Positions 47,172 to 55,794 of a DNA stretch of 64,000 nt are shown here, piece after piece. The notes under the pieces are model-generated. The model had not been told where the DNA came from, made no database searches, and worked only from the letters and a program-made list of their open reading frames with translations. Position numbers and translations under genes: made by a program. The stretch lies in NCBI GenBank assembly GCA_035471805.1, contig DATIPS010000023.1, positions 152,141-216,140 on the forward strand, written 5' to 3'. Every line of letters starts with the position of its first letter. The first letter of the stretch is position 1. Source of the stretch: Acidimicrobiia bacterium (lineage in GTDB: Bacteria > Actinomycetota > Acidimicrobiia > Spongiisociales > JAHEDJ01).

Positions 47172-47223
47172 CGTTTTCGCGCGACATTGTGCACCTATGA
47201 GGGCCGAATGTCGCGCGAGAACG
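47172..47223. repeat. Large palindrome between iscS and mnmA
   Basis: 17-base arms CGTTTTCGCGCGACATT and AATGTCGCGCGAGAACG (one wobble pair) around an 18-base loop, filling most of the 82-base gap between the cysteine desulfurase and mnmA. No T tract follows on the minus strand. Confidence 0.75.
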
Positions 47224-47237
47224 GTTGTTTGTGGTGG

Positions 47238-48371
47238 TCATCTGAGAGTCTCCACCGCATCGGCGACCAGCGCGGCGGCCGAATCACCGTCTTCCGGTCT
47301 GGTGGTCCAGCCGAAGGAGAACCGGAGGCATTCACGAGCCCGCCGATCGTCGAACCCCATGGCGGCCAGAACGTGTGAAATCGTCGCGGCACCAGATTGA
47401 CAGGACGATCCGGTCGCCACGGCGAGCCCCCGTTGATCGAGTCGGACCAGAAGCGTCTCGTTGCGGACACCGGGGATCCTCAGGTGAGAGTGCTGGACAA
47501 GCCGGCCGTCGAGCGGTGCGTTGACCTCGAGCTCGGGGATCCTCCGCCGGAGCCCTTCTTCGAAGGACTGCCGGGCCGCCCCGACATCCGCATTGAACCG
47601 CGGGCGGTCAGCGGCAGTCAGTTCCATCGCAGTTGCCAGCCCGACCGCTCCCATGACGTTGTGCGTGCCGGACCGCCGGCCGAGTTCCTGGCCTCCTCCG
47701 TGCAGCACCGGTTTGAGTCCCACACCCGATCTGACATACAGCAGGCCGGCGCCTTTCGGACCTCCGAACTTGTGTGCTGCCAGCGAGAGCATGTCCACAC
47801 CGAGATCATCGACTTTGAGTTCCTGTGAAATGAACGACTGAACGGCGTCTGTGTGAAGTAACACGGAGCTTCGTCTCGTCCGCACGGCCTCTGAGACTCT
47901 CCGGATCGGTTGAACTACACCGGTCTCGTTGTTCGCCGCCATCACCGAGACGATCGCCGTGTCCTCGTCGACGGCCGCCGCCACCTCCTCGGGGTCAACG
48001 ACGCCCATGACATCGACGCCGACGATTCGAACCGGACAACCGAGCTCCGCCAGGAACGCTGCCGTCTCGAGAACGGCCTCGTGTTCGACGGCGGTCGTCA
48101 CGATGCCGCCGCGCCCGCCACCGGCGAGTGCCGCCCCCTGGACGGCCAGATTGTCGGATTCCGTCCCGCCGCCGGTGAACACGATCTCCAGAGGCTGCGC
48201 CCCGAGCACGGCGGCGACGCGCTCACGTGCCTCCTCCAGGGCGTTCTTGGCCGACCTGGCCGCCGCGTGGCTCCCCGATGCGTTGCCGTAGATGGTTCCG
48301 GCATATGGCGACATCGCTTCCCAGACTTCGGGACGCATCGGCGTTGTGGCGGCATGATCGAGATAGAGCAT
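47238..48371 (-). CDS. iscS: Cysteine desulfurase (IscS/NifS family)
   Basis: PLP enzyme releasing sulfur from cysteine as a persulfide for tRNA thiolation or Fe-S clusters. 377 residues: MLYLDHAATTPMRPEV, FTGGGTESDNLAVQG, TTAVEHEAVL, VMAANNETGVVQPI, the PLP lysine in AAHKFGGPKGAGLLY, RSGTHNV, and the persulfide Cys in ATGSSCQSGAATISHVL. Start ATG 48371 is the family start; 10 residues upstream in frame are not. It heads the minus-strand unit iscS-mnmA-metE-like-ligA. Confidence 0.94.
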   Translation of the reverse strand: MLYLDHAATTPMRPEVWEAMSPYAGTIYGNASGSHAAARSAKNALEEARERVAAVLGAQPLEIVFTGGGTESDNLAVQGAALAGGGRGGIVTTAVEHEAVLETAAFLAELGCPVRIVGVDVMGVVDPEEVAAAVDEDTAIVSVMAANNETGVVQPIRRVSEAVRTRRSSVLLHTDAVQSFISQELKVDDLGVDMLSLAAHKFGGPKGAGLLYVRSGVGLKPVLHGGGQELGRRSGTHNVMGAVGLATAMELTAADRPRFNADVGAARQSFEEGLRRRIPELEVNAPLDGRLVQHSHLRIPGVRNETLLVRLDQRGLAVATGSSCQSGAATISHVLAAMGFDDRRARECLRFSFGWTTRPEDGDSAAALVADAVETLR

Positions 48372-48470
48372 TACCCAACGATTGTGCCACGAGTCGACCA
48401 CTTCACGCCCGTCGATGCCGCGGCAAGAGAAGTGCGCCGCCTATCCACCCCGGTTGCCTAGCCTGTGGCC

Positions 48471-48905
48471 ATGGCCGCCATCACAGTCTCGATCGATATC
48501 GCAGCAACCATCGACCAGGTGTGGAGGCACGCGTCGGACCTCGGCTCCCATGCCGAGTGGATGACCGATGCCGAGACGATCGAGTTTCGGACGGAGCAGC
48601 GATCGGGTGTCGGGACGCAGATGGAAGTCTTGACGCGAGTCGGACCGCTGCACACCACGGATCTCATGGAAGTGACCGAGTGGGTCGACCGGAGGACCAT
48701 CGGCGTCAGACATGAAGGGCTGGTAACCGGCGAGGGCAAGTTCTCCCTCGAAGCCACCGCTACCGGCACCCGTTTCACCTGGTCGGAGCAGTTGTCGTTC
48801 CCCTGGTATCTAGGAGGAGCGATCGTCGGGCAGTTAGCGAGCCCCATCCTGAGATGGGTATGGCGGCGCAACCTCGAGAGCCTGCGCAACCGGATCGAGT
48901 CCTAG
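48471..48905 (+). CDS. SRPBCC-family (START-like) protein
   Basis: 144 residues, one helix-grip domain: ITVSIDIAATIDQVWRHASDLGSHAEWM at the N-terminus, GVGTQMEVLTRVGPLHTTD in the middle and a long C-terminal helix (LRWVWRRNLESLRNRIES). Members bind small hydrophobic ligands or act as cyclases; the ligand is unknown. Start ATG 48471 is chosen over GTG 48465. Its end overlaps the convergent zinc-peptidase gene by four bases. Confidence 0.82.
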   Translation: MAAITVSIDIAATIDQVWRHASDLGSHAEWMTDAETIEFRTEQRSGVGTQMEVLTRVGPLHTTDLMEVTEWVDRRTIGVRHEGLVTGEGKFSLEATATGTRFTWSEQLSFPWYLGGAIVGQLASPILRWVWRRNLESLRNRIES

Positions 48906-49774
48906 AGGTCGACGCTGAAGGTATCGCAAGCGTTCGGATCACCGGACTCGTAGCCGGTGGTGAACCAGCCGACCCGCTGATCGGAAGATCCGTGAGTCCA
49001 AGATTCCGGCGCTACACCGCCCTGAATTGCCTCCTGGATGCGATCGTCTCCGACTGAGGCCGCCGCGTCGAGCCCTTCCTCGATGTCCCCCGGCTGCAGG
49101 ACACCGTCCCGCTGATAGATAGAGTTGGCCCACACCCCGGCGAGACAATCGGCTTGCAGTTCGATCCGAACCGAGAGGTCGTTGGCGTCGTCCGGATGCT
49201 GCTGCTGCATCTGCTGCACGTCGGAGGTGATCCCGAGCAAGTTCTGCACATGATGAGCAACCTCATGCGCAATCACATAGGCCTCGGCGAAGTCCCCTCC
49301 TCGAGCGCCGAACCTCGCCTGCAACTCTGCAAAGAAGTCCAAGTCGATATAGACCGTCTGGTCCGGAGGGCAGTAGTGCGGACCGACCTGCGCATCGGCT
49401 CCGCCACAAGCAGAACTGGTCGATCCACTGAAGAGTACGAGATCGGCAGGTACGTAGGCTGTGCCGGAACCGGCGAACAGGTCGTTCCACAAAGTCTCTG
49501 TCGAGCCCAGCACCGCTTCGACGAACTCACGCTCCTCAACGCTTTCAGGATCCGACGGGACCGTTCCCACCTCCTGTGGATCTGCGGCCGGCGCCTGCAG
49601 TCCCTCGAGCATCGGTGCGAGTTGACTCAGATCGGCTCCGCCTCCACACATGCCGAGGACGACGGCCAGAACCGCCACTATCCCTGCGCCGCCTCCGCCG
49701 ATCGTCGTTCGACGCGACGGCATGCCACGCCGGTCTTGGACGTTCGGACTTCTTTCGAGCCTGCGCCAGCGCAT
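48902..49774 (-). CDS. YpfJ-type neutral zinc metallopeptidase
   Basis: 290 residues, with one N-terminal membrane helix (GIVAVLAVVLGMCGGG) and an exposed catalytic domain: GSTETLWNDLFAG, CGGADAQVGPHYCPPDQTVYIDLDFF, zinc motif AYVIAHEVAHHVQNLLG, RIELQADCLAGVWAN and WFTTGYESGDPNACDTF. This is the putative neutral zinc metallopeptidase family; physiological substrates are not known. The start at 49774 is uncertain; ATG 49723 (MPSRRTTIGGGG) is equally plausible. The 49775-49897 gap shows nothing clear. Confidence 0.9.
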   Translation of the reverse strand: MRWRRLERSPNVQDRRGMPSRRTTIGGGGAGIVAVLAVVLGMCGGGADLSQLAPMLEGLQAPAADPQEVGTVPSDPESVEEREFVEAVLGSTETLWNDLFAGSGTAYVPADLVLFSGSTSSACGGADAQVGPHYCPPDQTVYIDLDFFAELQARFGARGGDFAEAYVIAHEVAHHVQNLLGITSDVQQMQQQHPDDANDLSVRIELQADCLAGVWANSIYQRDGVLQPGDIEEGLDAAASVGDDRIQEAIQGGVAPESWTHGSSDQRVGWFTTGYESGDPNACDTFSVDL

Positions 49775-49897
49775 CGCTCCGCCCTTTCCAGATCGTGAAC
49801 GGGAAGAGCATAATCAGGTGACCGAGCGGTCGATCAGAACCACTACACTTCGCCGGTAGGTTCTCGACTCTATGTCGGAATCTGCAAGAGGTGACGG

Positions 49898-51556
49898 ATG
49901 GCATCGGACCGAAGGCGATGGTTTGGGCTGGCAATGCTGAGCCTCGGCGTTGCGCTCATCATCATGGACGCAACGATCGTGAACGTGGCCATTCCGTCGA
50001 TCATTCGCGACCTCGGCATTCAACTGGTCGACGCCGAGTGGATAACAACCATCTATTCACTCGTCTTTGCCGCTTTGCTGATCACCGTCGGCCGGATCGG
50101 CGACCAGTACGGGCGCAAACACCTCTTCCATGCCGGTCTGGCCATATTCATGCTGGCGTCGCTCCTCGCCGGGCGGGCCCCGAGCGGAATCGCCCTCGTC
50201 GGGGCACGCTCCCTGCAAGGAGTCGGCGCGGCGATGATCCTCCCCTCAACTCTGTCGATAGTGAACGCAACGTTCCGAGGACGCGACCGGGCGATCGCCT
50301 TCGGGGTGTGGGGCTCGGTCATCGGAGGAATGGCAGCCATCGGCCCGCTGGTCGGAGGCTGGTTGACGACCGATTTCTCGTGGCGCTGGGCGTTCTACAT
50401 CAACATCCCGATCGGGATCTTCGTCCTGATCGGATCAACTCTCTGGATCAACGACAGCCGGGACGACACCGTCCAGCGTGGCTTCGATCCCGGGGGGATC
50501 GTCACCGTCTCGCTCGGGCTTCTCGGCCTGATATTCGGCCTCATCGAAGGGTCGCGCTACGGATGGTGGACGCCCACCAAACCCTTCTCGATCGGATCAT
50601 GGAGCTGGCCCACCGAAAGCGTCTCCCCCGTCGTACCGGCGCTCGCAATCGCGCTGGTCGGGGTGGCTCTGTTCGTCTCCATAGAGAAGCGCCGCACGGC
50701 GGCCGGCAAAGCAGTCCTGTTCAAGCTCGAGCTGTTTCGATTGTCCAGCTTCTCGAACGGCAACGTGACCGCCGCCATCCTGAGCCTCGGCGAGCTCGGC
50801 TTGATCTTCATTCTCCCGCTGTTCCTCCAGGCGGTTCTCGGCTATACGGCTCTCCGTACCGGGGTGCTGTTCGCCGCCCTGGCCGCCGGAGCCTTCGTGG
50901 GTGGACCATCAGCGGCCGCCCTGGCCCACCGTTTCGGCCCAAGGAGGGTCGTGACGACGGGAATGGGCATCGAGGCGTTGTCCATCGCCACATTGGCGAT
51001 CCTCATTTCTCCGACCGTGCGCGGATGGAGCCTTGCGCCGGTTCTGTTTATCTACGGGATCGGAGTCGGGCTGGCGACGGCGCAGCTGACGAGCGTGATC
51101 CTCGGTGAAGTCCCGCCAGCCGACTCCGGCCAGGCGTCTGGGATGCAGAGCACCTTCCGCCAGGTCGGATCGGCGCTGGGCATCGCTCTCATCGGGACAC
51201 TTCTGGCGGTCAATCTGGGCACACTGACCGAAGACGAACTCGGCAGCGTCGCCTTCTTGCCGGAGATCGCTCGGTCCGGGATCGCCGACGCAGTGAGCGC
51301 CTCTGCGGGACAGCTGCTCCCTGCCTTGCGCGCAGGATCCTTCCCGGTCGTCGGTGACATGCCGCCAATGGAGTTCGAGGCCGGAACCCTGGACCCGGTC
51401 ATCACGGCAATAGAGAACGCATTCGCACAGTCGGCGTCGCGCGCCGCGTTCACCGCCTCGCTATTCGTTCTGTTTGGATTCCTGTTGAGCTTCCGAATTC
51501 CCGAACTGGACTTCGACGCCGAAGATCGGGCGCTGCCCGAGAGCGATTCCGGCTAG
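49898..51556 (+). CDS. DHA2-type MFS drug/solute exporter
   Basis: 552-residue major facilitator with about 14 membrane helices. Motif D1 is LIIMDATIVNVAIPSI, motif A is GRIGDQYGRKHLF, motif C is VIGGMAAIGPLVGGWL (the antiporter GPxxGG). These mark the proton-coupled H+:drug antiporter 2 family. An extended soluble-looking insert near the C-terminus (residues ~440-510) precedes the final helix. The substrate is unknown; there is no regulator gene beside it. Confidence 0.9.
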   Translation: MASDRRRWFGLAMLSLGVALIIMDATIVNVAIPSIIRDLGIQLVDAEWITTIYSLVFAALLITVGRIGDQYGRKHLFHAGLAIFMLASLLAGRAPSGIALVGARSLQGVGAAMILPSTLSIVNATFRGRDRAIAFGVWGSVIGGMAAIGPLVGGWLTTDFSWRWAFYINIPIGIFVLIGSTLWINDSRDDTVQRGFDPGGIVTVSLGLLGLIFGLIEGSRYGWWTPTKPFSIGSWSWPTESVSPVVPALAIALVGVALFVSIEKRRTAAGKAVLFKLELFRLSSFSNGNVTAAILSLGELGLIFILPLFLQAVLGYTALRTGVLFAALAAGAFVGGPSAAALAHRFGPRRVVTTGMGIEALSIATLAILISPTVRGWSLAPVLFIYGIGVGLATAQLTSVILGEVPPADSGQASGMQSTFRQVGSALGIALIGTLLAVNLGTLTEDELGSVAFLPEIARSGIADAVSASAGQLLPALRAGSFPVVGDMPPMEFEAGTLDPVITAIENAFAQSASRAAFTASLFVLFGFLLSFRIPELDFDAEDRALPESDSG

Positions 51557-51561
51557 AACGA

Positions 51562-52332
51562 TCAGCGCCCCTGGAACTCTGCCTTCCGCTTCTCGATGAA
51601 GGCTGCGACGCCCTCTTTGGCGTCTTCCGTCCAGAAGCAATCCTCGAACGCCTGGGCCTCGACCTCCATCGCCTCGTCGATCGGCTTGCCCCAACCCTCG
51701 TTCATGGCTCTGCGCGCCGCGCCGAGGGCCACGGTGGGACCGCTCGCGTACTTCTCTGCCTCCGCCATGGTCGCCTGCAGCAGGTGGTCGACCGGGAACA
51801 CCTTGTCTGCCAGACCGATGGCAAGCGCTTCCTCCGCACCGATGTGGCGCCCCGAGTAGTTGAGTTCCTTGGCCTTCTGGAATCCCACGATTCGGGGAAG
51901 TCGCTGAGTCCCACCGGCTCCCGGAATGATGCCGAGCTTGATCTCGGGCTGACCAACCGACGCATCCTCGGACAAGTACCGGAAGTCGGCGCCCATGGCC
52001 AGTTCGAGGCCACCGCCGAGCGCATAGCCGTGCACGGCCGCGAAAGTCGGCTTGGCGAGTCGCTCGAGGGCGCGAACGGCTCCGGCCAGCACGGTCGCAA
52101 GTCCGTCACGGTCCGACTCTCCGTCGTATGCCTTCTGGAAGCCCTTGATGTCGGCTCCTGCTGCGAAGTGCGGCTGGCCGGTCACAACCACCACTCGCAC
52201 CGCTGGATCGGCCGCAAGTTGAAAGGCTTCCAGCAACTCGGTGGACAGTTGCGCGGACAGGGCGTTTACCGGAGGGCGGTTCAGCCGGACCAGCGCCAGG
52301 CCGTTCGTGACGGAATACTCGACCAACTCCAC
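51562..52332 (-). CDS. Enoyl-CoA hydratase / isomerase family protein
   Basis: 256-residue crotonase-fold protein. The oxyanion-hole segments GADIKGFQKAY and HGYALGGGLELAMGADFR are present, and both catalytic Glu positions of true hydratases are found (in GLELAMG and in QPEIKLGIIPGAGGTQRLPR), so hydration of 2-enoyl-CoA is likely. It lies 60 bases downstream of the unknown gene after meaB and may be in that operon. Confidence 0.9.
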   Translation of the reverse strand: MELVEYSVTNGLALVRLNRPPVNALSAQLSTELLEAFQLAADPAVRVVVVTGQPHFAAGADIKGFQKAYDGESDRDGLATVLAGAVRALERLAKPTFAAVHGYALGGGLELAMGADFRYLSEDASVGQPEIKLGIIPGAGGTQRLPRIVGFQKAKELNYSGRHIGAEEALAIGLADKVFPVDHLLQATMAEAEKYASGPTVALGAARRAMNEGWGKPIDEAMEVEAQAFEDCFWTEDAKEGVAAFIEKRKAEFQGR

Positions 52333-52392
52333 AACCAGACTCCTTGCTCGCTGGCTTCCCAGGCTACCGATCGAAAGGAGCCGTTTGACCGG

Positions 52393-52860
52393 TCAGGAGC
52401 CTTCGAGCCATTCCCGGGCGACGTGGGTCGTCTCGATTCGATCGTCTTCCTCCAGTTCGGCCCCGGTAGCCAGGTAGTCCGCCACGAGTCCATCGATCTT
52501 CGCCGCCACGCCTTGTGCCAAAGCCGTCAGTTTCTCGAGGAGACGGTTTCTCTCCGCCGCGTCGAGGTCCACGTCCCAGTCGGCCGCCCATCCGGTGCCG
52601 TCGACGGATCTCCACAGGGTCACGACCGGACCTTCCTCTGCATAGACGGTCACAGGAGATCCTCCCACCGGCGAATCCAGCGTGACGACCGCGTCGAGCT
52701 GCGCCCACAGCGAGTCGCGCTCATCCCAGTCGAGGTTGACCAGGAGACCGGCTTCGATCAGATCGTCTGGTGCGAGCTCATAGGGCAGGTGGTAATAGTG
52801 GCGGCGCAGTTGCACTGCTAGTTGGGCCAGCGCCGTACCGGTTTTCGCTTCAATGTCCAC
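52393..52860 (-). CDS. Unknown acidic protein downstream of meaB
   Basis: 155 residues, no family recognised. It is acidic and looks like one alpha/beta domain: ALAQLAVQLRRHYYHLPYEL, EAGLLVNLDWDERDSLWAQL, DSPVGGSPVTVYAEEGPVVTLWRSVDGTGWAADW, and a C-terminal helix AERNRLLEKLTALAQGVAAKI. No cysteine, signal peptide or membrane helix. GTG 52860 is a strong start: GAGGAG lies seven bases upstream inside the end of meaB, and the two genes overlap by 11 bases, so they are translationally coupled. Confidence 0.75.
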   Translation of the reverse strand: MDIEAKTGTALAQLAVQLRRHYYHLPYELAPDDLIEAGLLVNLDWDERDSLWAQLDAVVTLDSPVGGSPVTVYAEEGPVVTLWRSVDGTGWAADWDVDLDAAERNRLLEKLTALAQGVAAKIDGLVADYLATGAELEEDDRIETTHVAREWLEGS

Positions 52861-53818
52861 GATTGTTCTCCTCTGCAAGGTCGGCCACGATCCGGCGCGC
52901 CGCCGTCCATGGGTCGATCGCTCTGGACGTGATCTCCTCCAGGAGCGCCGTGAGCGTACGACGTCCTGCGGAAGCCTCCGCACGGGCGGTGAACTCGTCG
53001 ATCATCGCCCGCCGGAACTCCAGTTCGAGCCGGTGCCGGCGGGTGACGGCCAGTTCGCCGGTGGACTCCAGGTGCCCCCTGTGCTCGAGGATCGCCCGCC
53101 AGGTCTCGTCGACCCCCTCGCCGGACGTGGCGACGCTCGGAATTACCGGCGGTTCCCAGGTTCGATCCCCACCAAGTTCGAGCATCTGCCTCAGGTCTCG
53201 CATGGTGTCGCTAACACCCGGCCGATCGGCTTTGTTGATCACGAAGACGTTTCCGATCTCGAGTAGGCCGGCCTTGTTCGCCTGGACGCTGTCCCCCCAA
53301 CCGGGGTTGACGACGACGATCGTCGTATCGGCACTCTCGACGATCTCGACCTCTGCTTGCCCGACGCCGACCGTTTCGACGATCACAAAGGGGAACCCGG
53401 CGCCGTCGAGGACGCTGACGATGCGAGGGGTGGCGGCGGCCACCCCACCGAGATGGCCGCGACTGCCCATCGAGCGGATGTAGACGCCCGGGTCGCCGGC
53501 GTGATCCTGCATGCGGATACGGTCGCCGAGGATCGCTCCACCGGTGAAAGGACTGGACGGGTCGACCGCCAGCACGGCAACTTCGAGGCCTGAGGCCCGG
53601 ATCAGAGTGATCAACCGGTCGGTCAGCGTGCTCTTTCCCGCACCGGGTGCACCTGTGAGGCCGATCACGTAGGCATTACCGCCCCGGGCAAACAAGGCTG
53701 CCAGCAGGTCGGGGGCAGATTGGTGACCGTCCTCGACCCGGGTGATCGTTCGCGCGAGTGCACGGCGGTCGCCGCCGAGGGCAGCCTCGATGAGTTCTTG
53801 GGGAGTGGTCCAAGCCAT
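52850..53818 (-). CDS. meaB: Methylmalonyl-CoA mutase-associated GTPase MeaB
   Basis: G3E P-loop GTPase that guards B12-dependent methylmalonyl-CoA (or related acyl-CoA) mutases, loading and ejecting cofactor. 322 residues: P-loop GLTGAPGAGKSTLTDRL, DPSSPFTGGAILGDRIRM, FVIVETVGVGQAEVEI (switch/Walker B), FVINKADRPG (NKxD). The mutase genes are not in the window. Followed by an overlapping unknown gene and an enoyl-CoA hydratase, suggesting acyl-CoA metabolism. Confidence 0.94.
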   Translation of the reverse strand: MAWTTPQELIEAALGGDRRALARTITRVEDGHQSAPDLLAALFARGGNAYVIGLTGAPGAGKSTLTDRLITLIRASGLEVAVLAVDPSSPFTGGAILGDRIRMQDHAGDPGVYIRSMGSRGHLGGVAAATPRIVSVLDGAGFPFVIVETVGVGQAEVEIVESADTTIVVVNPGWGDSVQANKAGLLEIGNVFVINKADRPGVSDTMRDLRQMLELGGDRTWEPPVIPSVATSGEGVDETWRAILEHRGHLESTGELAVTRRHRLELEFRRAMIDEFTARAEASAGRRTLTALLEEITSRAIDPWTAARRIVADLAEENNRGH

Positions 53819-53892
53819 GAAGGCCAGGATATCGGTAGGGCGCCCGACTTCTAAGTCATGACCCGGCGGGACTTGTCACCGTTGCAATGACG

Positions 53893-53920
53893 AACCTAGA
53901 ACCTAGAACCTAGAACCTAG
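53893..53920. repeat. Four-copy heptad repeat at the nfu 3' end
   Basis: AACCTAG repeated four times without error on the plus strand (AGGTTCT phase on the minus strand). The TAG stop codon of the Nfu gene (53917-53919, minus) lies inside the first minus-strand unit. Confidence 0.9.
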
Positions 53921-54195
53921 GAAGCATTCACTATTTCGACGCCGGGTACGCGGTCGGTGAGGATGCGCTCGATTCCGGCTTTGAGGGTCATGGTCGAGAG
54001 AGGGCAGCCGCCGCACGCACCGACCATTTGCAGGTTGACCGTTCCGCCTTCGACTCCGAGCAGCACCAAATCCCCACCGTCTGCCTGCAGGGCGGGGCGG
54101 ATGTACTCGAGGGTTGCCTCGAGAGTGGGCATGTCGATCACGGCCTCGGGGGACGGGGTCGGATCGCCGTGCTGCTGTTCAGTGTCTTCCATCAT
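53917..54195 (-). CDS. NifU C-terminal-domain (Nfu) iron-sulfur carrier
   Basis: 92-residue stand-alone Nfu domain that holds a [4Fe-4S] cluster between two subunits and delivers it to target enzymes. The core is TLEYIRPALQADGGDLVLLGVEGGTVNLQMVGACGGCPLSTMTLKAG, with the ligand motif CGGCPLS. The N-terminal Nfu-like domain is missing and may be supplied by the separate protein at 1811-2104. Two adjacent ATGs begin the gene, with GAGGTG eight bases upstream. Confidence 0.94.
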   Translation of the reverse strand: MMEDTEQQHGDPTPSPEAVIDMPTLEATLEYIRPALQADGGDLVLLGVEGGTVNLQMVGACGGCPLSTMTLKAGIERILTDRVPGVEIVNAS

Positions 54196-54240
54196 GTGCT
54201 TTCACCTCGGCCGGCACAGTGTAGAAACACCGCCGGACTA

Positions 54241-55794
54241 TCAGGGCAACATCTGCAAAGTGGAGAACACGGAATCCCTCCCCTCAGCCGAGCGCGCCTC
54301 CATCATGACCCGATAGATCCCGGCCGGCGCTACTCGATTGCGCATGATTCCATCCCACACCGAGACCACCGTGCCGGCGTCGCGCACTCTCCACTCGGTC
54401 GTCCCGACCACTTCGGCTCCCCTGAAGACCACGACGCGCACCTCCGCCGGAGCCGACAACGTACCGGTGAAGGTGACCGCCCGGCCGGCGAACGCAGTCG
54501 AAGGCTCAAGCCCTGCAAGAGTCGGAGGCAGGCCGATTCCTTCGGGCGGGTTGGCGGCGATCCGGCGCCCGGCGGTTTCGAACAACCACGACCCGAGCAC
54601 CTCCTCGGCCACGGGCCGGCCGTCTGCAATCACGGTGAACGGGCCGTCTGCCGAAATCACCAGATCGGCGGACCCCCACGCCAGTCCGACCACTATCTGA
54701 TCCGGGAGAATCGACGAAACCTGCGGCTCGAGCCCTGTGTAGTAGTGAGAAAGGATCTCGTCGTAGGTGGCACCTGCCTCAGCCATGGCCCTTGCCCCGT
54801 ACTGACTCATGCCTACCAGGTGGCCCCATCCATTCCCGCGAACAACCCATTCGAGGCCCAGCCATGTGGCGTCCGGCTCGAAGGAGGGAAAGACGATCTC
54901 GAAATCAACCGCGAAGGTCGGCGAGAGGATGGTCTGCGGGAAGTTGCGGCCGTCCGGGCGCGGGCCCGGGAAGCGGTCCGGATACAGTCGGGGCGCCCAA
55001 CGATTGACGGCCGATCGGAACTCCCAGGTCGTGAGTTGTGCTTTCGAGCTGCCCTCGACATCCACCAGCCACGGTCCGTCACCATCTTCGGTCCGGATGA
55101 CCCTGATGTTCTGGAAGCTTCCTTCGATGAGACCGGCGGCCTTGAGAACCTCCCTCAACTGGAAGACGTCGAATCGGACTTCCCACTCGACGAACGGCGA
55201 CCGTTCGTCGGGGCTCGGTACCGCCTGGAGATAAGGAATCGAATCTCCTCCGAAGACGTCCTCGACCGAGCGGGTCCGACCACCGGAAGTGCTGCTGTAG
55301 AGAGCCTGAGCCGGCACGCCGTTGCTGAGGAGCATCTCGGCTTCCGTCGACCTCACGGCCTCCGCCCATCTCTCTCCTTCCGGGCCTTCCACCTGGCCGA
55401 CCCCCCCGTAGACCTGGCACTGATCACTGGCGCAGATGTCGAATCCGTAGGTGGAACCGGCGCCGACTCTCCCCCTTCGCAACGTCCAGGCGAGGTAGGT
55501 ACGTGCTGCAACGGCCTGTGCCTTCAAAGACTCGGAGTGCCAGCTGAACGGAACCTCCTGGATTCCGAGCAAGTAGTCCTCGGGCTCAACGAGTTCGGTC
55601 AACACCAAACCATCGCCGGCTCCGCGCACCTCCAGGATGCCCGCGTAGCGCCCGTCCCTCCACTGGAGAACGGTTCCTTCGGATGGCACGATGACCACAG
55701 AGTCGTATACGGACGGCGGGTCCTCCTGGGACATGGCCGGAGTCGCCGGCACGAGCAGAGCCGCCGTCAGTACGGCTACAGCGAACTCACGCAC
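54241..55794 (-). CDS. SpoIID/LytB-domain secreted protein
   Basis: 517 residues with a signal peptide (FAVAVLTAALLVPATPAMS). The SpoIID domain at about 60-380 contains ELVEPEDYLLGIQEVPFSWHSESLKAQAVAARTY, ALYSSTSGGRTRSVEDVFGG, GNGWGHLVGMSQYGARAMAEAG and ILSHYYTG, the pattern of SpoIID-type lytic transglycosylases acting on peptidoglycan strands. A beta-rich C-terminal third (FAGRAVTFTGTLSAPAEVRVVVF, GIYRVMMEARSAEG) may bind wall or self-associate. Start GTG 55794 overlaps the murA stop by eight bases, linking wall synthesis and remodelling. Confidence 0.88.
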   Translation of the reverse strand: MREFAVAVLTAALLVPATPAMSQEDPPSVYDSVVIVPSEGTVLQWRDGRYAGILEVRGAGDGLVLTELVEPEDYLLGIQEVPFSWHSESLKAQAVAARTYLAWTLRRGRVGAGSTYGFDICASDQCQVYGGVGQVEGPEGERWAEAVRSTEAEMLLSNGVPAQALYSSTSGGRTRSVEDVFGGDSIPYLQAVPSPDERSPFVEWEVRFDVFQLREVLKAAGLIEGSFQNIRVIRTEDGDGPWLVDVEGSSKAQLTTWEFRSAVNRWAPRLYPDRFPGPRPDGRNFPQTILSPTFAVDFEIVFPSFEPDATWLGLEWVVRGNGWGHLVGMSQYGARAMAEAGATYDEILSHYYTGLEPQVSSILPDQIVVGLAWGSADLVISADGPFTVIADGRPVAEEVLGSWLFETAGRRIAANPPEGIGLPPTLAGLEPSTAFAGRAVTFTGTLSAPAEVRVVVFRGAEVVGTTEWRVRDAGTVVSVWDGIMRNRVAPAGIYRVMMEARSAEGRDSVFSTLQMLP

